Shown: positions 1-9,520, numbered from the stretch's first letter. The stretch is 64,000 nucleotides of DNA from BOG-1155 sp963717985 (GCA_963717985.1 CAVQYC010000005.1:310001-374000); one strand, 5' to 3'. Program-made: numbers and translations. The notes: a model not told the origin generated them from the sequence alone.

Positions 1-20
1 ACCCTATTATTTTGTATCAT
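1..20 (-). CDS. Start of an unidentified gene running off the left edge
   Basis: Only the first six codons lie in the window: an ATG at position 20 reading M-I-Q-N-N-R. It is preceded on the minus strand by a good Shine-Dalgarno GGAGG (complement of 30-34) with nine bases of spacing. It lies 34 bases downstream of the asparagine synthase stop codon in the same direction, so it is probably the next gene of the polysaccharide operon. The product cannot be named from what is visible. Confidence 0.55.
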
Positions 21-54
21 GGTGTGCCACCTCCGTCCGAAATAATGAGATGGT

Positions 55-1914
55 CTATCCAGCCGGTTCGTTCCATCGCGACAAAAGCCACGCATTCCAG
101 AGAAACGCGCGGTGATCATGGCGGCTGCTCCGATGCTCTTCGATCATGCGTTTCGTGAATGCGGCGTTGATTAAGCCGGTGCCGTCGGTTCCATCAACCG
201 CGAAATTGCCGTTCTGAAACCATTTGCCGATGGGAACTCCGAAGCCTTTTTTGGAGCGGTAGAGGATGCTGCCGGGGAGTACCGGCTCAAGAGCCTTCTT
301 GAGTATGTATTTGGATTGTCCCCTCCTGCACTTATAGTCACTGGGGATTCGCCGAACAAAATCGACGAGATCGATGTCAAGAAAGGGGGCACGGACCTCC
401 AGAGAGTTCATCATGCTGGCGCGGTCTACCTTGACCAGGATATCATCCTGCAAATAAAGTTTTGTGTAAAACTGCAGCGTCTTGTCGGTCAGGTTATCCT
501 GGGGACAATTTTCCCAGTGCTCGATGGCCTCGGCATACACTTCCTCAAGGTCGACCGGTTCGTTGAACAGCTCCGCAAGATCGGTGGGATCAAGCGGCCC
601 AAGCCACACCGCGTTCCAGAATCGGCAAGGGTAGCTCAATCCGCGGAGGGTCCGCTTTATTCTGAAGTCAAGACTCATGTTTCGATGGGAGGTAGGTAGG
701 CGAGCCATCACCATCCGGATCGCGGCATGAATCGGCTTCGGGACCAGGCGACCATATAGTTCGGCCCAGTAGAGTGCTTTGAATGGATCATAGCCGGCGA
801 ACAACTCGTCTGCACCATCGCCACCGAGAGCCACTGTGACCTGCCTTCGTGCCTCCCTGCAGAGCAAGAATGTGGGTAGGATGGAGCTGTCACCCATGGG
901 TTCGTCAAGTTTGCCGGCAATGTCGTCCAACAGCGACGCCGATCTCTCCAGAGAAAGGAATTCGAGGACATGGTCCGTCCCGAGAAAGGATGCTACTTGC
1001 CGTGAATAGCTGGATTCATCAAATGATGGTTCCTCAAAACCGATTGAGAATGACTTGATCCTGTCTCCCGCGGAAGAAACCGCGAAAGCGGCAATTGAGG
1101 AAGAGTCGATTCCGCCGCTGAGGAAAATACCCAGCGGAACATCCGACATAAGTCTACGCTTGACGGCTCGCTGCAAGAGGTCGCGAATGGCCTCTCCCCA
1201 TTCACTCTCCGGGTTTTGTGGGATCTTCTCGAAAGGTTCTATCGCAAGGTCCCAGTATTTTGTGATCTCAACCTCCATCCGGGGCAGGCTTAGGAGCAGG
1301 TTGTATCCACCCGGCAGCTTGAGAATCTTGTGATACAAGGACCAGGGGGCCGGAATGTATCCGTAGGCAAAGTATTTCTTAAGGCTCATCGGGTTGATAC
1401 TTGTCACTATAGACGGATGCTTGACGAGTGAACTCAGCTCGGAGGCGAAGGCAAATGTTCCATTCTGAAGTGAATAAAAGAGCGGCTTCTTGCCAAAACG
1501 GTCGCGACTGATAAATATCTCCTGCTTCTGCCGGTCATAAATAGCGAATGCCCACATACCGTTCAGCCTCTGGGGCAGACCGTCGCCCCACTCCCGGTAT
1601 CCGTGGAGTAAGACCTCCGTGTCCGAATGGTCTGACGAGAATCGGTGGCCGGCGTCGGTCAGGGCTGCACGAAGGTCGACATGGTTGTAAATCTCCCCAT
1701 TGAAGACCACGCCGAGGGCTCCGTCGGCCGTCCACATCGGCTGATTTCCACCTGCCAGATCGATGATGGAAAGCCTGCGATGCCCGAGATATACGGCTTT
1801 CTTTTCATCGCTCCACAGCCCCTCAGCATCAGGGCCACGGTGGGTCATAGCCCTTGACATACGTGTCAGGTCCTGCAAATCGCCTTGACCGACAAAACCG
1901 CAAATGCCGCACAT
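55..1914 (-). CDS. asnB: Asparagine synthase (glutamine-hydrolysing), AsnB family
   Basis: A 619-residue glutamine-dependent amidotransferase. The N-terminal class II glutaminase domain starts MCGICGF, so Cys2 is the expected nucleophile; this fixes the start at the ATG at 1914 rather than the TTG two codons upstream. The ATP-pyrophosphatase domain carries the PP-loop SGGIDSS near residue 260. The family makes asparagine from aspartate and glutamine, but paralogues in O-antigen loci are thought to amidate sugar acids or similar acceptors. Here it is the last complete gene of a long minus-strand glycan operon, two bases after a GT2 gene, so a glycan-modifying role is as likely as amino-acid synthesis. 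Family assignment is secure; the substrate is not. Confidence 0.9.
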   Translation of the reverse strand: MCGICGFVGQGDLQDLTRMSRAMTHRGPDAEGLWSDEKKAVYLGHRRLSIIDLAGGNQPMWTADGALGVVFNGEIYNHVDLRAALTDAGHRFSSDHSDTEVLLHGYREWGDGLPQRLNGMWAFAIYDRQKQEIFISRDRFGKKPLFYSLQNGTFAFASELSSLVKHPSIVTSINPMSLKKYFAYGYIPAPWSLYHKILKLPGGYNLLLSLPRMEVEITKYWDLAIEPFEKIPQNPESEWGEAIRDLLQRAVKRRLMSDVPLGIFLSGGIDSSSIAAFAVSSAGDRIKSFSIGFEEPSFDESSYSRQVASFLGTDHVLEFLSLERSASLLDDIAGKLDEPMGDSSILPTFLLCREARRQVTVALGGDGADELFAGYDPFKALYWAELYGRLVPKPIHAAIRMVMARLPTSHRNMSLDFRIKRTLRGLSYPCRFWNAVWLGPLDPTDLAELFNEPVDLEEVYAEAIEHWENCPQDNLTDKTLQFYTKLYLQDDILVKVDRASMMNSLEVRAPFLDIDLVDFVRRIPSDYKCRRGQSKYILKKALEPVLPGSILYRSKKGFGVPIGKWFQNGNFAVDGTDGTGLINAAFTKRMIEEHRSSRHDHRAFLWNAWLLSRWNEPAG

Positions 1915-1916
1915 AA

Positions 1917-2936
1917 TCAATTGCCTTCAAAGTTACGGGATTCCGAGACGGAATATACCGGTTTCTGCTGGGATTCGTGATAGGTCCTGATAAGAATCTC
2001 AGCTATCAGACCCATAAGAACGCACATGACGCCGGTGATGCTGCACATTATGAAGAGCAGGGGTAAAGGGGTTGAGATAAAAGCTTTGCCGTGGAAGAGC
2101 TTGTAGTACAGGCTGGCAACAGCCGAGCAAAATGCGGCCATGAGATTCAGGATTCCAAAGACACCGAAGACGTAAATCGGTTTCTGGGCATATTTGGCAA
2201 AAAACTTTACCACGATGAGATCGAGGAGCACCTTGACCGCCCTTTCAATCCCGTACTTCGACTTGCCGTGTATCCTTGCATGGTGATTGACGGGGATCTC
2301 CGTGACTCTCGCCCCTTCCCAAAAGGCATATATGGGGATGAAACGATGCATCTCGCCGTAAAGCTTGACCTCTTTTATAACCTCTTTTCTGTAAGCTTTA
2401 AGGGAGCAGCCGTAGTCGTGGAGATGGACCCCGGAAATCCAGGATATCAGGAAATTGGCAATGCGACTGGGCAGGTTGCGCCTCAAGGCATGGTCTTTGC
2501 GGTTCTTACGCCATCCCGAGCACACGTCGTACCCTTCTTCCAGCTTGGCAAGCAAAAGCGGTATATCCTGCGGGTCGTTTTGGAGGTCTCCATCCATGGG
2601 AACCAGCACATCCCCCGAGGAAAAATCGATTCCCGCCATCATCGCCGCCGTTTGACCAAAATTTCTCCGGAAGTGGATCACTTTTACCCGGAGGTCCCTT
2701 TCGGCCAGTTTGTCCAGGGTACTCTTAGTTCCGTCGGTAGATCCGTCGTTAATGAAAATCAATTCGAACGGGCAACCAAGGATTGGCGCCACATTCAACA
2801 CCATTTCATAAAGGGGCAGGATATTTTGTTCCTCATTGTAAACAGGTACGATGAAAGATAGAAGCCCGAGCCATGAGGGGTCAGTCATGGTTCTTGCCCG
2901 GGGCGCGTCTGCATCAAAGGGATGAGGGGTTTTCAT
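1917..2936 (-). CDS. Family 2 glycosyltransferase, polyprenyl-phosphate type, membrane anchored
   Basis: About 339 residues. The GT-A domain begins with LSFIVPVYNEEQN and has the nucleotide-binding DGSTDGT and the metal-binding DGDLQNDP motifs. Two hydrophobic segments near the C-terminus resemble those of DPM1/ArnC/GtrB-like enzymes that load a sugar on undecaprenyl phosphate. The reading frame extends further upstream, but the ATG at 2936 overlaps the upstream stop as ATGA and is the likely coupled start; an ATG at 2888 is a second option. It sits between a GT87-like membrane protein and asnB in the polysaccharide operon. The transferred sugar is unknown. Confidence 0.85.
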   Translation of the reverse strand: MKTPHPFDADAPRARTMTDPSWLGLLSFIVPVYNEEQNILPLYEMVLNVAPILGCPFELIFINDGSTDGTKSTLDKLAERDLRVKVIHFRRNFGQTAAMMAGIDFSSGDVLVPMDGDLQNDPQDIPLLLAKLEEGYDVCSGWRKNRKDHALRRNLPSRIANFLISWISGVHLHDYGCSLKAYRKEVIKEVKLYGEMHRFIPIYAFWEGARVTEIPVNHHARIHGKSKYGIERAVKVLLDLIVVKFFAKYAQKPIYVFGVFGILNLMAAFCSAVASLYYKLFHGKAFISTPLPLLFIMCSITGVMCVLMGLIAEILIRTYHESQQKPVYSVSESRNFEGN

Positions 2937-4315
2937 CCAACACGTTTGCACTCCGTTGAGCGGACTTTCCTGAACCAAAATATATAACAGGCAGCGGTCA
3001 GGTGTTCGCGCACGTTTTGCTTAATATCTGCCACGAAAACATTGCGCAGCCCACTCGCAATCATGCTCAGCAGAAAAACAGATATTATCAACGGATTCAG
3101 TATGACTGAGATGCTTATATCTCCTTTTATAGGATAGTACGCCTTCGGAATCAAAAGCAATGCGAAAAGAATCGAGTAGAGGAGGTCTGCTCCGCTCCTT
3201 TCCTTGGAATTGAGAAATAGCCACATGGGTATGTACAAGTTGAGAAGCCTGTAATCGGCCGTTACAAAGGGGAAAAATATCATACTCAGTGTCAGGATCG
3301 CCACTTTTTTCCATAGTTCTTTCTCTACCAACACTATGTACAGAGCAACAAGTGCAAAAAGCAGCAAGGAGACCCAATAATAGGTTCTGTAAAGCAGCAG
3401 TAGGCGCGGGGCCGATACTTGCGGAGCCCACGCGTAAATCGCTGCCTTAAGCGCTCCGAAGGCGCTCGAGCAAAACGCCGCTCCCCCGTCGCCTATCACG
3501 TATAGAGCGTTGTAAGTATTCCGAGGGTCCCCAGAGCTCTTGATTATTGAAGTAAAGCTTGAAAAGCGAAAAGTGATGCCTTGGAGGCTATTATAAGTCA
3601 ACCCAGACAAGACGAGCAGGGTGCCCCCGAAGATGGCTATGTCTTTGTACCTTTTTTCTGATAAGTAAAGAAGGAAAAATATGACGGGGTAGATTTTCAG
3701 CGCCGTTGCTGCGGCGAGGAAGATGGCGCTTATCCATGTCTTATTAGAGCGAAAAAAGTACACAAATAGAGACAACAATATGAAGGCAAAACCTTCGACA
3801 TTTCCTCTATCCAGGGTAAAAAGTACGGGATAAGAGAGGAATGACAAAACGAAGAGGCCAAGAATAAGGCTGACCGGGGACATCTTCGGGAAAGATCCCG
3901 ACAGTAGATTCTTCAGGTTGTAAAACAGCACATACAGAGCTATCGTTACGGTGTAGACTAGAAAAGACACGTAGGCGTTCTTGAAAGAGATCAGATAAAG
4001 GAACCGCCACACGAAGTATGCCAGTCCTGATGTGCCGACCATGCCTTCACCATGACCGGCTGTTACGTAAGTGAGCGAGTTAAAGTAATCCATGAATCTA
4101 TCCCCAGGTTGAAACAGGAAAGTATTGAAGGGATATCCCAGATGCATATACGTGCCCATGAAGTAGTGAAAAAGAGCGGACAAAATGAACCCAGTGAACA
4201 CGATGAAGGAAACGATGCTGATCTTGTCCTTTCTCTCCAAAGATATCTTTGCCCATCTCGAAGTTTTCAGGAATGACAGGAAGGCGCTATTTTTACTGAA
4301 GAAAGTTTTGTGCAT
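2933..4315 (-). CDS. Polytopic membrane protein, GT87/DUF2029-like glycosyltransferase
   Basis: 460 residues with roughly ten predicted membrane segments. Motifs typical of the GT87/DUF2029 polyprenol-phosphate-sugar transferases are visible: a DRGNVEG stretch around residue 170 and A-LKIYPVIFF about 30 residues later. Enzymes of this GT-C type take a lipid-linked sugar from the membrane and transfer it on the periplasmic side, which fits the neighbouring GT2 genes that could make the donor. The stop overlaps the next gene's ATG by four bases. The start is ATG at 4315. The family call is by motif, so moderately sure; the acceptor is unknown. Confidence 0.7.
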   Translation of the reverse strand: MHKTFFSKNSAFLSFLKTSRWAKISLERKDKISIVSFIVFTGFILSALFHYFMGTYMHLGYPFNTFLFQPGDRFMDYFNSLTYVTAGHGEGMVGTSGLAYFVWRFLYLISFKNAYVSFLVYTVTIALYVLFYNLKNLLSGSFPKMSPVSLILGLFVLSFLSYPVLFTLDRGNVEGFAFILLSLFVYFFRSNKTWISAIFLAAATALKIYPVIFFLLYLSEKRYKDIAIFGGTLLVLSGLTYNSLQGITFRFSSFTSIIKSSGDPRNTYNALYVIGDGGAAFCSSAFGALKAAIYAWAPQVSAPRLLLLYRTYYWVSLLLFALVALYIVLVEKELWKKVAILTLSMIFFPFVTADYRLLNLYIPMWLFLNSKERSGADLLYSILFALLLIPKAYYPIKGDISISVILNPLIISVFLLSMIASGLRNVFVADIKQNVREHLTAACYIFWFRKVRSTECKRVG

Positions 4316-4383
4316 GGCTGATCCTGTTACCTGGGCATGGCTTTATTTGTCCAGAAGCAATAAGGTGGGCCGCAAACCGGTAT

Positions 4384-6852
4384 TCAGTTTATCCGCTCGT
4401 ACACACTCACGAGCTCCCCTTTCGCGATTTTTCTATAGTTGTTTCTTACCCCATCGAATACTTTTTTCAATTCAAGGAGTCTTCCGTATCTTGAAGCCCT
4501 CTCATTTTTGTCGAAATTACTGATAAATAGTGTATTCCATGGATCGAAGGGCTTGTTGGTGAGATCGATATCCGTATCCACGAAGAGGAATCGCGCGCGG
4601 TTCTTTTCAATGCTATCAACCGCCACCGCAGTATCCTCACGGGAAATCAAAGCCCAAGACAGTTCGAACTGGGGCATGCGGCTGTATTTACGAGCGAGAA
4701 ATGGCAGAAGATTATCATACCGTGAGATAATGAAAATCCCGTCATCCGCTTCGCTGTATTTGTCTATGAGCGAGACGGCCTCTGTCAGTGGGGAAGGATT
4801 GATTGTCGTTATCACTTTTGCCCTCGGAAACTGCCAGTGATAGACGCGATGATCGGTGAAGTTATTATAAAACTCTTGTTTACCGGTGTAGTAACTAACG
4901 GCTGCAACTAACATAAGCAGGAAGAAACCGGCGGTAAGAGCCGCTACCCCCATGCGCAGTTTGTCTCTTGCTTCTTCCCTTTCCCTGAGGAGTACTTTAT
5001 GCGCGACGAAGAGCATAAGAAAGAGCTGTACTCCGAGAAAGGGAAGGACCAAAGGAAGATGGTTGAGAAAGCCGGACCAGTAGAAGTAAACGAGCAACCC
5101 CTGGCTGTACATGAAGCTGAACGTATAGAGGTATTTGACAGGTTCTCTGTGAGGCCTCAATAAGAGCATGAATGCATAGGATACGACCAGGTAAAAAAGC
5201 GTCAATACCACAATCACTCTTTCGGGCTCCCATGAGAAGTAGCCGAGAAGGAAGTAGTGGAAATCGTGAGCCGATTTTCCGGCGGGCAGAAGAAGAAGCA
5301 GGGCAACGTCCAAGGCAAGCATGGCGACAGTGATTGCAACCGCAGGATAAGTTCCTTTTTTGTAGAAGTTTTCAAGAATGAAAAGGCCTGCGATGAGGAC
5401 AAAGGCTGTAGAAAGGATCGCCCCGAACTGAAAGCTGCACAATAGGGCCAGCGTTGAGGCAAGCGCCGCAAGGCCGAGAAAGATCAAGTTCTTCCGCGAA
5501 AAAAACAGGACCAGCAGAATGAGTACCACTACATCGAACATGTGACCCGAAGGCATTATGCCCGGAGCTAACACGAAGCCTATAAAGCCTGTCCAGAAGA
5601 AAGCGAGGGCATAGACGGCGAAAGATCCGAGCGTGAACAGGCGATCCCCCTTGAACAGCATTCTCAGCATAATGAAGAAGAGCGCTGCGTAGATCAAATA
5701 GAATACGTAGCACTTGTAGTACCCCTGGAGGGAGAGGTCTCCAGACAGGTCTGTCACCCATTTCATGAGAAACGTGTTCCCAACGCCATACTGAAAGTAC
5801 GATTGGTCTAGTGGCCTGCCTAGCGCATATTCATTGAGTGGGTTAAGGATGTGGCCGATATGGTTGATCTGCCCCCTAGTCATGTTCTGATGTTGGTATT
5901 CCAACACATTGTTGAGATAGAAGCTCTTTATGTCTTCGATATCGGTGTTCGGATTCCGGATTGTCGAATTATCACCAAGTTTCTCTCCACCCTCGAGCGT
6001 AGAAGGTTCGTTCACCTTGCGATCGAGGTCATGGTATGCCTCGATCGGCCTGAGGTCCTCACTCTTCACGAAGGCAAGGACGACTGATCGGGATTTGATC
6101 GTCCTGTAGTTAATCGCTTTGTATCGATTCCTTAGGTCCTGAAATAAGGTGAAATCATATGCATTCTCGTGAAACCGGCCCAAAAACTCTCTGTTATTAA
6201 CGTACTTGTTTCTGATTAATGTCTCGCCATACAGGTCCTGGTACTCATTCATGAGATAAACCGGACCGAGCATGAGAAAGAAAGGCTCAAGAAGCAGCGC
6301 AAAAAGAATCAGATAGGAGCAGGCTAGCGACATTCGGGACAAGCGCCGGACAAGCGCCAGTTTGTCCGGCTTCCATGATGGAGTCAGAAAGAGTATCAGA
6401 GGAATTACGAATATGAGGGCATAGACAGTGGGGCGTAATCCTGTAAAGAAAAAAGCGGTAGTGCCGAGACCGGATAAGGAAAGAATAGGTGACGCCACAA
6501 GGAGCAGGTATCCGATGCCATCGCTTTTGTTTCTTACGTAGCTTGTCAGTCTCCCGGTATAGAGGCATAGAGCACAAGCCCCGAGGAACGCAGCAACAAT
6601 CACATAATTGAATAGAGAACTCTCGGAGGGGTGGAAGAAGATATATACCCACGTATTGACATCGAGCTTCCCTATGACGGAGCTCTTCACGAAGGTAACC
6701 AGTTCCCACAGAAGAAGCGCCGCACCCGTCACCGAGAGCATGAGCTGAATGGTCAATAAGATAGTCTTACGTTCCGACAAGTTCCGAAAAGTCTCCTTGG
6801 TTATTCTGCGACTTTTGAGGAAAGGCTTGCCCTGCTGCGTGCGCTTGGGCAA
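4384..6852 (-). CDS. Large polytopic membrane protein of unknown function in glycan locus
   Basis: 822 residues with a TTG start at 6852, 12 bases after the gtrA-like stop; the next in-frame Met is about 39 codons further in. A cluster of membrane helices occupies residues 30-200, a hydrophilic loop of about 150 residues rich in charged and aromatic positions follows, then more helices up to about residue 670 and a soluble C-terminal tail. The architecture (loop between helices, soluble tail) resembles GT-C glycosyltransferases, but I do not see a diagnostic DxD or ExD motif that would settle it. A flippase, polymerase or GT-C enzyme are all possible. No function is assigned. Confidence 0.7.
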   Translation of the reverse strand: MPKRTQQGKPFLKSRRITKETFRNLSERKTILLTIQLMLSVTGAALLLWELVTFVKSSVIGKLDVNTWVYIFFHPSESSLFNYVIVAAFLGACALCLYTGRLTSYVRNKSDGIGYLLLVASPILSLSGLGTTAFFFTGLRPTVYALIFVIPLILFLTPSWKPDKLALVRRLSRMSLACSYLILFALLLEPFFLMLGPVYLMNEYQDLYGETLIRNKYVNNREFLGRFHENAYDFTLFQDLRNRYKAINYRTIKSRSVVLAFVKSEDLRPIEAYHDLDRKVNEPSTLEGGEKLGDNSTIRNPNTDIEDIKSFYLNNVLEYQHQNMTRGQINHIGHILNPLNEYALGRPLDQSYFQYGVGNTFLMKWVTDLSGDLSLQGYYKCYVFYLIYAALFFIMLRMLFKGDRLFTLGSFAVYALAFFWTGFIGFVLAPGIMPSGHMFDVVVLILLVLFFSRKNLIFLGLAALASTLALLCSFQFGAILSTAFVLIAGLFILENFYKKGTYPAVAITVAMLALDVALLLLLPAGKSAHDFHYFLLGYFSWEPERVIVVLTLFYLVVSYAFMLLLRPHREPVKYLYTFSFMYSQGLLVYFYWSGFLNHLPLVLPFLGVQLFLMLFVAHKVLLREREEARDKLRMGVAALTAGFFLLMLVAAVSYYTGKQEFYNNFTDHRVYHWQFPRAKVITTINPSPLTEAVSLIDKYSEADDGIFIISRYDNLLPFLARKYSRMPQFELSWALISREDTAVAVDSIEKNRARFLFVDTDIDLTNKPFDPWNTLFISNFDKNERASRYGRLLELKKVFDGVRNNYRKIAKGELVSVYERIN

Positions 6853-6864
6853 ATTGATTCGGCT

Positions 6865-7317
6865 TCATCTATTCTTAAAGGAGAACTTCGAGTGTCCTAC
6901 ATAACTTATGATGACACAGGCGAGGATCACGAGAGCGGCCGCGAACTTTGGAGTGAGCCTGAAGAATTCGACGAAGACAGGCAAAAGCACGAGGCTTAGC
7001 AGAAAAGTGCCGACATAGGTGAGGCAAAATCGAATAAACTCGATTATGAGAGAGGTACCCTCTTTAGTTGACCTGAAAGTAATGTACTTGTGGAAGACAT
7101 ATGCATTGATGACCGAAATGATGTTTGAGACGATATTGGCACTCATATACGTGAGGTAACGGGTCTGAAAGACACCGGTAAAAAGCGTGTCAAAGAGAAC
7201 GAACATCAGATATCCGAATAGGGTATTCCACGCCCCGACAGCGACGAACCTCGCCTTCGTTTCATGTCTCTTATAAAGAGACAGATAGTGAGTTGATTCC
7301 GTGATTGACATCTGCAT
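6865..7317 (-). CDS. GtrA-like membrane protein
   Basis: 150 residues with four hydrophobic segments, matching the GtrA/DPMS family pattern: VGAWNTLFGYLMF in the first helix, an N-rich second segment ending NAYVFHKY-TF, then two more helices and a short basic tail (SYVGHSKFSFK). GtrA proteins are proposed to flip or assist undecaprenyl-phosphate-linked sugars made by a GtrB-like partner, and a GtrB-like GT2 gene lies directly upstream in the operon. The ATG at 7317 has a GAGG eleven bases upstream; the internal ATG two codons later is less well placed. Confidence 0.85.
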   Translation of the reverse strand: MQMSITESTHYLSLYKRHETKARFVAVGAWNTLFGYLMFVLFDTLFTGVFQTRYLTYMSANIVSNIISVINAYVFHKYITFRSTKEGTSLIIEFIRFCLTYVGTFLLSLVLLPVFVEFFRLTPKFAAALVILACVIISYVGHSKFSFKNR

Positions 7318-7390
7318 CCGTCAAGTAGCCTCGAATGGCAATTATTGCTTTCACCTTGACTTTTGTCCTATCTCGAAATGGCAATTCCGA

Positions 7391-8332
7391 TTATGGCTTC
7401 TCGAAGCCTATCTTTTGATTGACAATGAAACTCGGCCTCGCCTTCACTTCCTCGTATATCTGCGCGATATACTGCCCCAATATCCCGAGGATGAAGAAAA
7501 GGATTCCGAACATCAACACGATGAGTGAAACGATTGTGCCATACCCGGCGAAGGGGACACCTTTCAAAATTATCCTGGCCACGGTAAACAGGAGATAGAG
7601 GAGCGATACTCCCGATACAAATACACCGAAAACTGAGATGGAGCGAATGGGGATGTACGAGAAGGCAAATATGCTGCTCACGGCGAGCTGGACCACGTGA
7701 AACGAATGGGCATGGGACTGCCCGGAAAACCTCCTGGCGCGCTCGTATTCCACCCCGACGGACTTGAAGCCGGTCCATGCGACCATGCCGCGAATAAAGC
7801 GGTTGCGCTCTTTCATGAAATTGATCGTTTCGTATACCTTTCGGTCAATAAGTCTGAAATCGCTCACGTTCTGTGGAATGAGATCATCGGTCATGACGTT
7901 TATTATCTTGTAAAAGAGCACCGAGTTGAACCGCCTCAATAACCCCTTGCCCGTCCTCTTCTTTACTATGCCATAGACGTTTTCATACCCTTCTTCCCAT
8001 CGCTTGATGAACTCGGTGATGACCTCCGGTCTGTCCTGCAGGTTTGCCGTCATAATAACGGCGGCATCGCCCCTGGCGTGGCTCAGCCCCGCCGTGATGC
8101 CCCCATCCATCCTAAAATTCCTTGATAACTGGACAATCTTGAAACGTCTGTCCTCTTCGTTGACCTTGAGCATCTTTTCGAATGTGTGGTCTTGGGAGCC
8201 GTTTTCAACCAGGATGACTTCGAAATCATACTTATCGTTCTCATTGAATACAGCCTTGAGCTGCCGGGCCAGCTCGTCTACGTTGCCTTCCTCATTGTAT
8301 GCTGAGGCAACTATGCTTATCAGTTTTTTCAC
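7391..8332 (-). CDS. GtrB-like family 2 glycosyltransferase
   Basis: 313 residues, GTG start at 8332 behind a strong GGAG. The N-terminal GT-A domain begins KKLISIVASAYNEEGN; the usual DxD region reads TANLQDRPE, where an N-L-Q-D run replaces the common DGDLQ. Two membrane helices near residues 230-290 anchor it. It is followed directly by the gtrA-like gene, the usual GtrA/GtrB pairing in which GtrB attaches a sugar to undecaprenyl phosphate and GtrA helps move it across the membrane. It probably supplies a side-branch sugar to the O-polysaccharide. The specific sugar cannot be read from the sequence. Confidence 0.85.
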   Translation of the reverse strand: MKKLISIVASAYNEEGNVDELARQLKAVFNENDKYDFEVILVENGSQDHTFEKMLKVNEEDRRFKIVQLSRNFRMDGGITAGLSHARGDAAVIMTANLQDRPEVITEFIKRWEEGYENVYGIVKKRTGKGLLRRFNSVLFYKIINVMTDDLIPQNVSDFRLIDRKVYETINFMKERNRFIRGMVAWTGFKSVGVEYERARRFSGQSHAHSFHVVQLAVSSIFAFSYIPIRSISVFGVFVSGVSLLYLLFTVARIILKGVPFAGYGTIVSLIVLMFGILFFILGILGQYIAQIYEEVKARPSFIVNQKIGFEKP

Positions 8333-8449
8333 GGCGCATCTCCTTCCGTGAAGCCGGCATCAACGAATTGTCGGTAGATTTTATGAACGTCAAGAAGATC
8401 GGCCGGACACGTGGCATGCCAAAGTGAGGTAGGCCGGGAAGAACTATGA

Positions 8450-9520
8450 TTAACGCAACTGATCTGAAGCGATGTCAAGGGCTTTGCCCGCTTCCTGTTC
8501 GGTGAGGTCGTGTACTCTGTACATTTGATTGTTGTCGCCCATCATCACGAGGGCCAGCCCAATGCCTGTCCGTTTCTTGTCTTTCTTCATGCCTTCGATC
8601 ACGCTTGCACGATCGAAGTAGTCGCTCCTCACCTTGACGGCAAGGCTCGGCAGGAGCAGCTCACGCATGATGAACTGATAGAACTCATCGGAAAGAAGGC
8701 CCCGTTCCCGGGCGACTATATTCGCAAGGAGCATGCCCAGAACAACCGCTTGTCCGTGGGGAATCTCGTACCTGGCTGCCGATTCGATGGCGTGTCCGAA
8801 GCAGTGACCGAAATTGAGCATGTTGCGTCTACCTGTATCGAACTCGTCTTCCGTAATAAATCCTTTCTTGATTAAGAGGGAGCTCTGTACGCTTTCAAGG
8901 AGAGCATCGGGTTCCCTTCCAATGATGGCAGGTAATGCCGCTATGATGCGGTGCATACTATCGGTTCCCCCGATCATGTGGAGCTTCACCACTTCACCGA
9001 GACCGCTGTAAAAGTCGACGTCCTCCTGGGTGAGAAGGAACGGCGTATGGATCAGGACCTGCGAAGGTGGATAGAAGGTGCCTATCAGGTTCTTGAATGC
9101 CTTATAGTTGAGGGACGTCTTGGCGCCGATGCAGCTATCCGCCTGGGCGAGCAGCGTGGTGGGAATGAAAACCCAGTTTATGCCCCGGTAGAGGGTAGAG
9201 GCGGCAAAACCTGAAATATCCTGCAGAATGCCCCCCCCAATGGAGATAAGCGTCAGATTTCGCTTGGCGCTCCGTTGAACCAGGTAGTCATAAAGCTTTT
9301 GAACGCTCTCCAGGGATTTCAGCTCCTCCTCGATGGGGAGCACGATAACGTCTGAATGGCGCAGGTCCTTGAGCGGCCCCTCGGAATAAAGACGCCATAC
9401 GTTCTTATCGATGGCATAGCACCGCTCTCGATATTGTTCGAGTTCCTGTAGAAACTGAAAGGATTCAGGGAAGCTCACCGTGTAGTCGCGGATATTCGAT
9501 TTGATGGTAATCAAAGACAC
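8450..9520 (-). CDS. 3-dehydroquinate-synthase-like sugar phosphate cyclase
   Basis: 356 residues, GTG start at 9520 overlapping the upstream SDR gene by ten bases. The NAD-binding SIGGGILQDISGF and IPTTLLAQADS motifs place it in the AroB superfamily. The three predicted zinc ligands are present: Glu in GLGEVVK, His in NFGHCFGHAIE and His in IPHGQAV. The stretch ADSCIGAKTSLN departs from the usual VDSSVGGKTAVN of housekeeping AroB. The family turns a phosphorylated keto-sugar acid into a carbocycle by phosphate elimination and aldol closure. Its place between an SDR gene and glycosyltransferases, and not beside shikimate genes, suggests a cyclisation step in surface-sugar synthesis. A genuine shikimate role is less likely but not excluded. 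Confidence 0.8.
   Translation of the reverse strand: MSLITIKSNIRDYTVSFPESFQFLQELEQYRERCYAIDKNVWRLYSEGPLKDLRHSDVIVLPIEEELKSLESVQKLYDYLVQRSAKRNLTLISIGGGILQDISGFAASTLYRGINWVFIPTTLLAQADSCIGAKTSLNYKAFKNLIGTFYPPSQVLIHTPFLLTQEDVDFYSGLGEVVKLHMIGGTDSMHRIIAALPAIIGREPDALLESVQSSLLIKKGFITEDEFDTGRRNMLNFGHCFGHAIESAARYEIPHGQAVVLGMLLANIVARERGLLSDEFYQFIMRELLLPSLAVKVRSDYFDRASVIEGMKKDKKRTGIGLALVMMGDNNQMYRVHDLTEQEAGKALDIASDQLR

Noticed and set aside
8450..9520. Calling the AroB-like gene the housekeeping aroB.
   Set aside because: The glycan operon setting and changed GGKT region make this unsafe, so no gene symbol was given.
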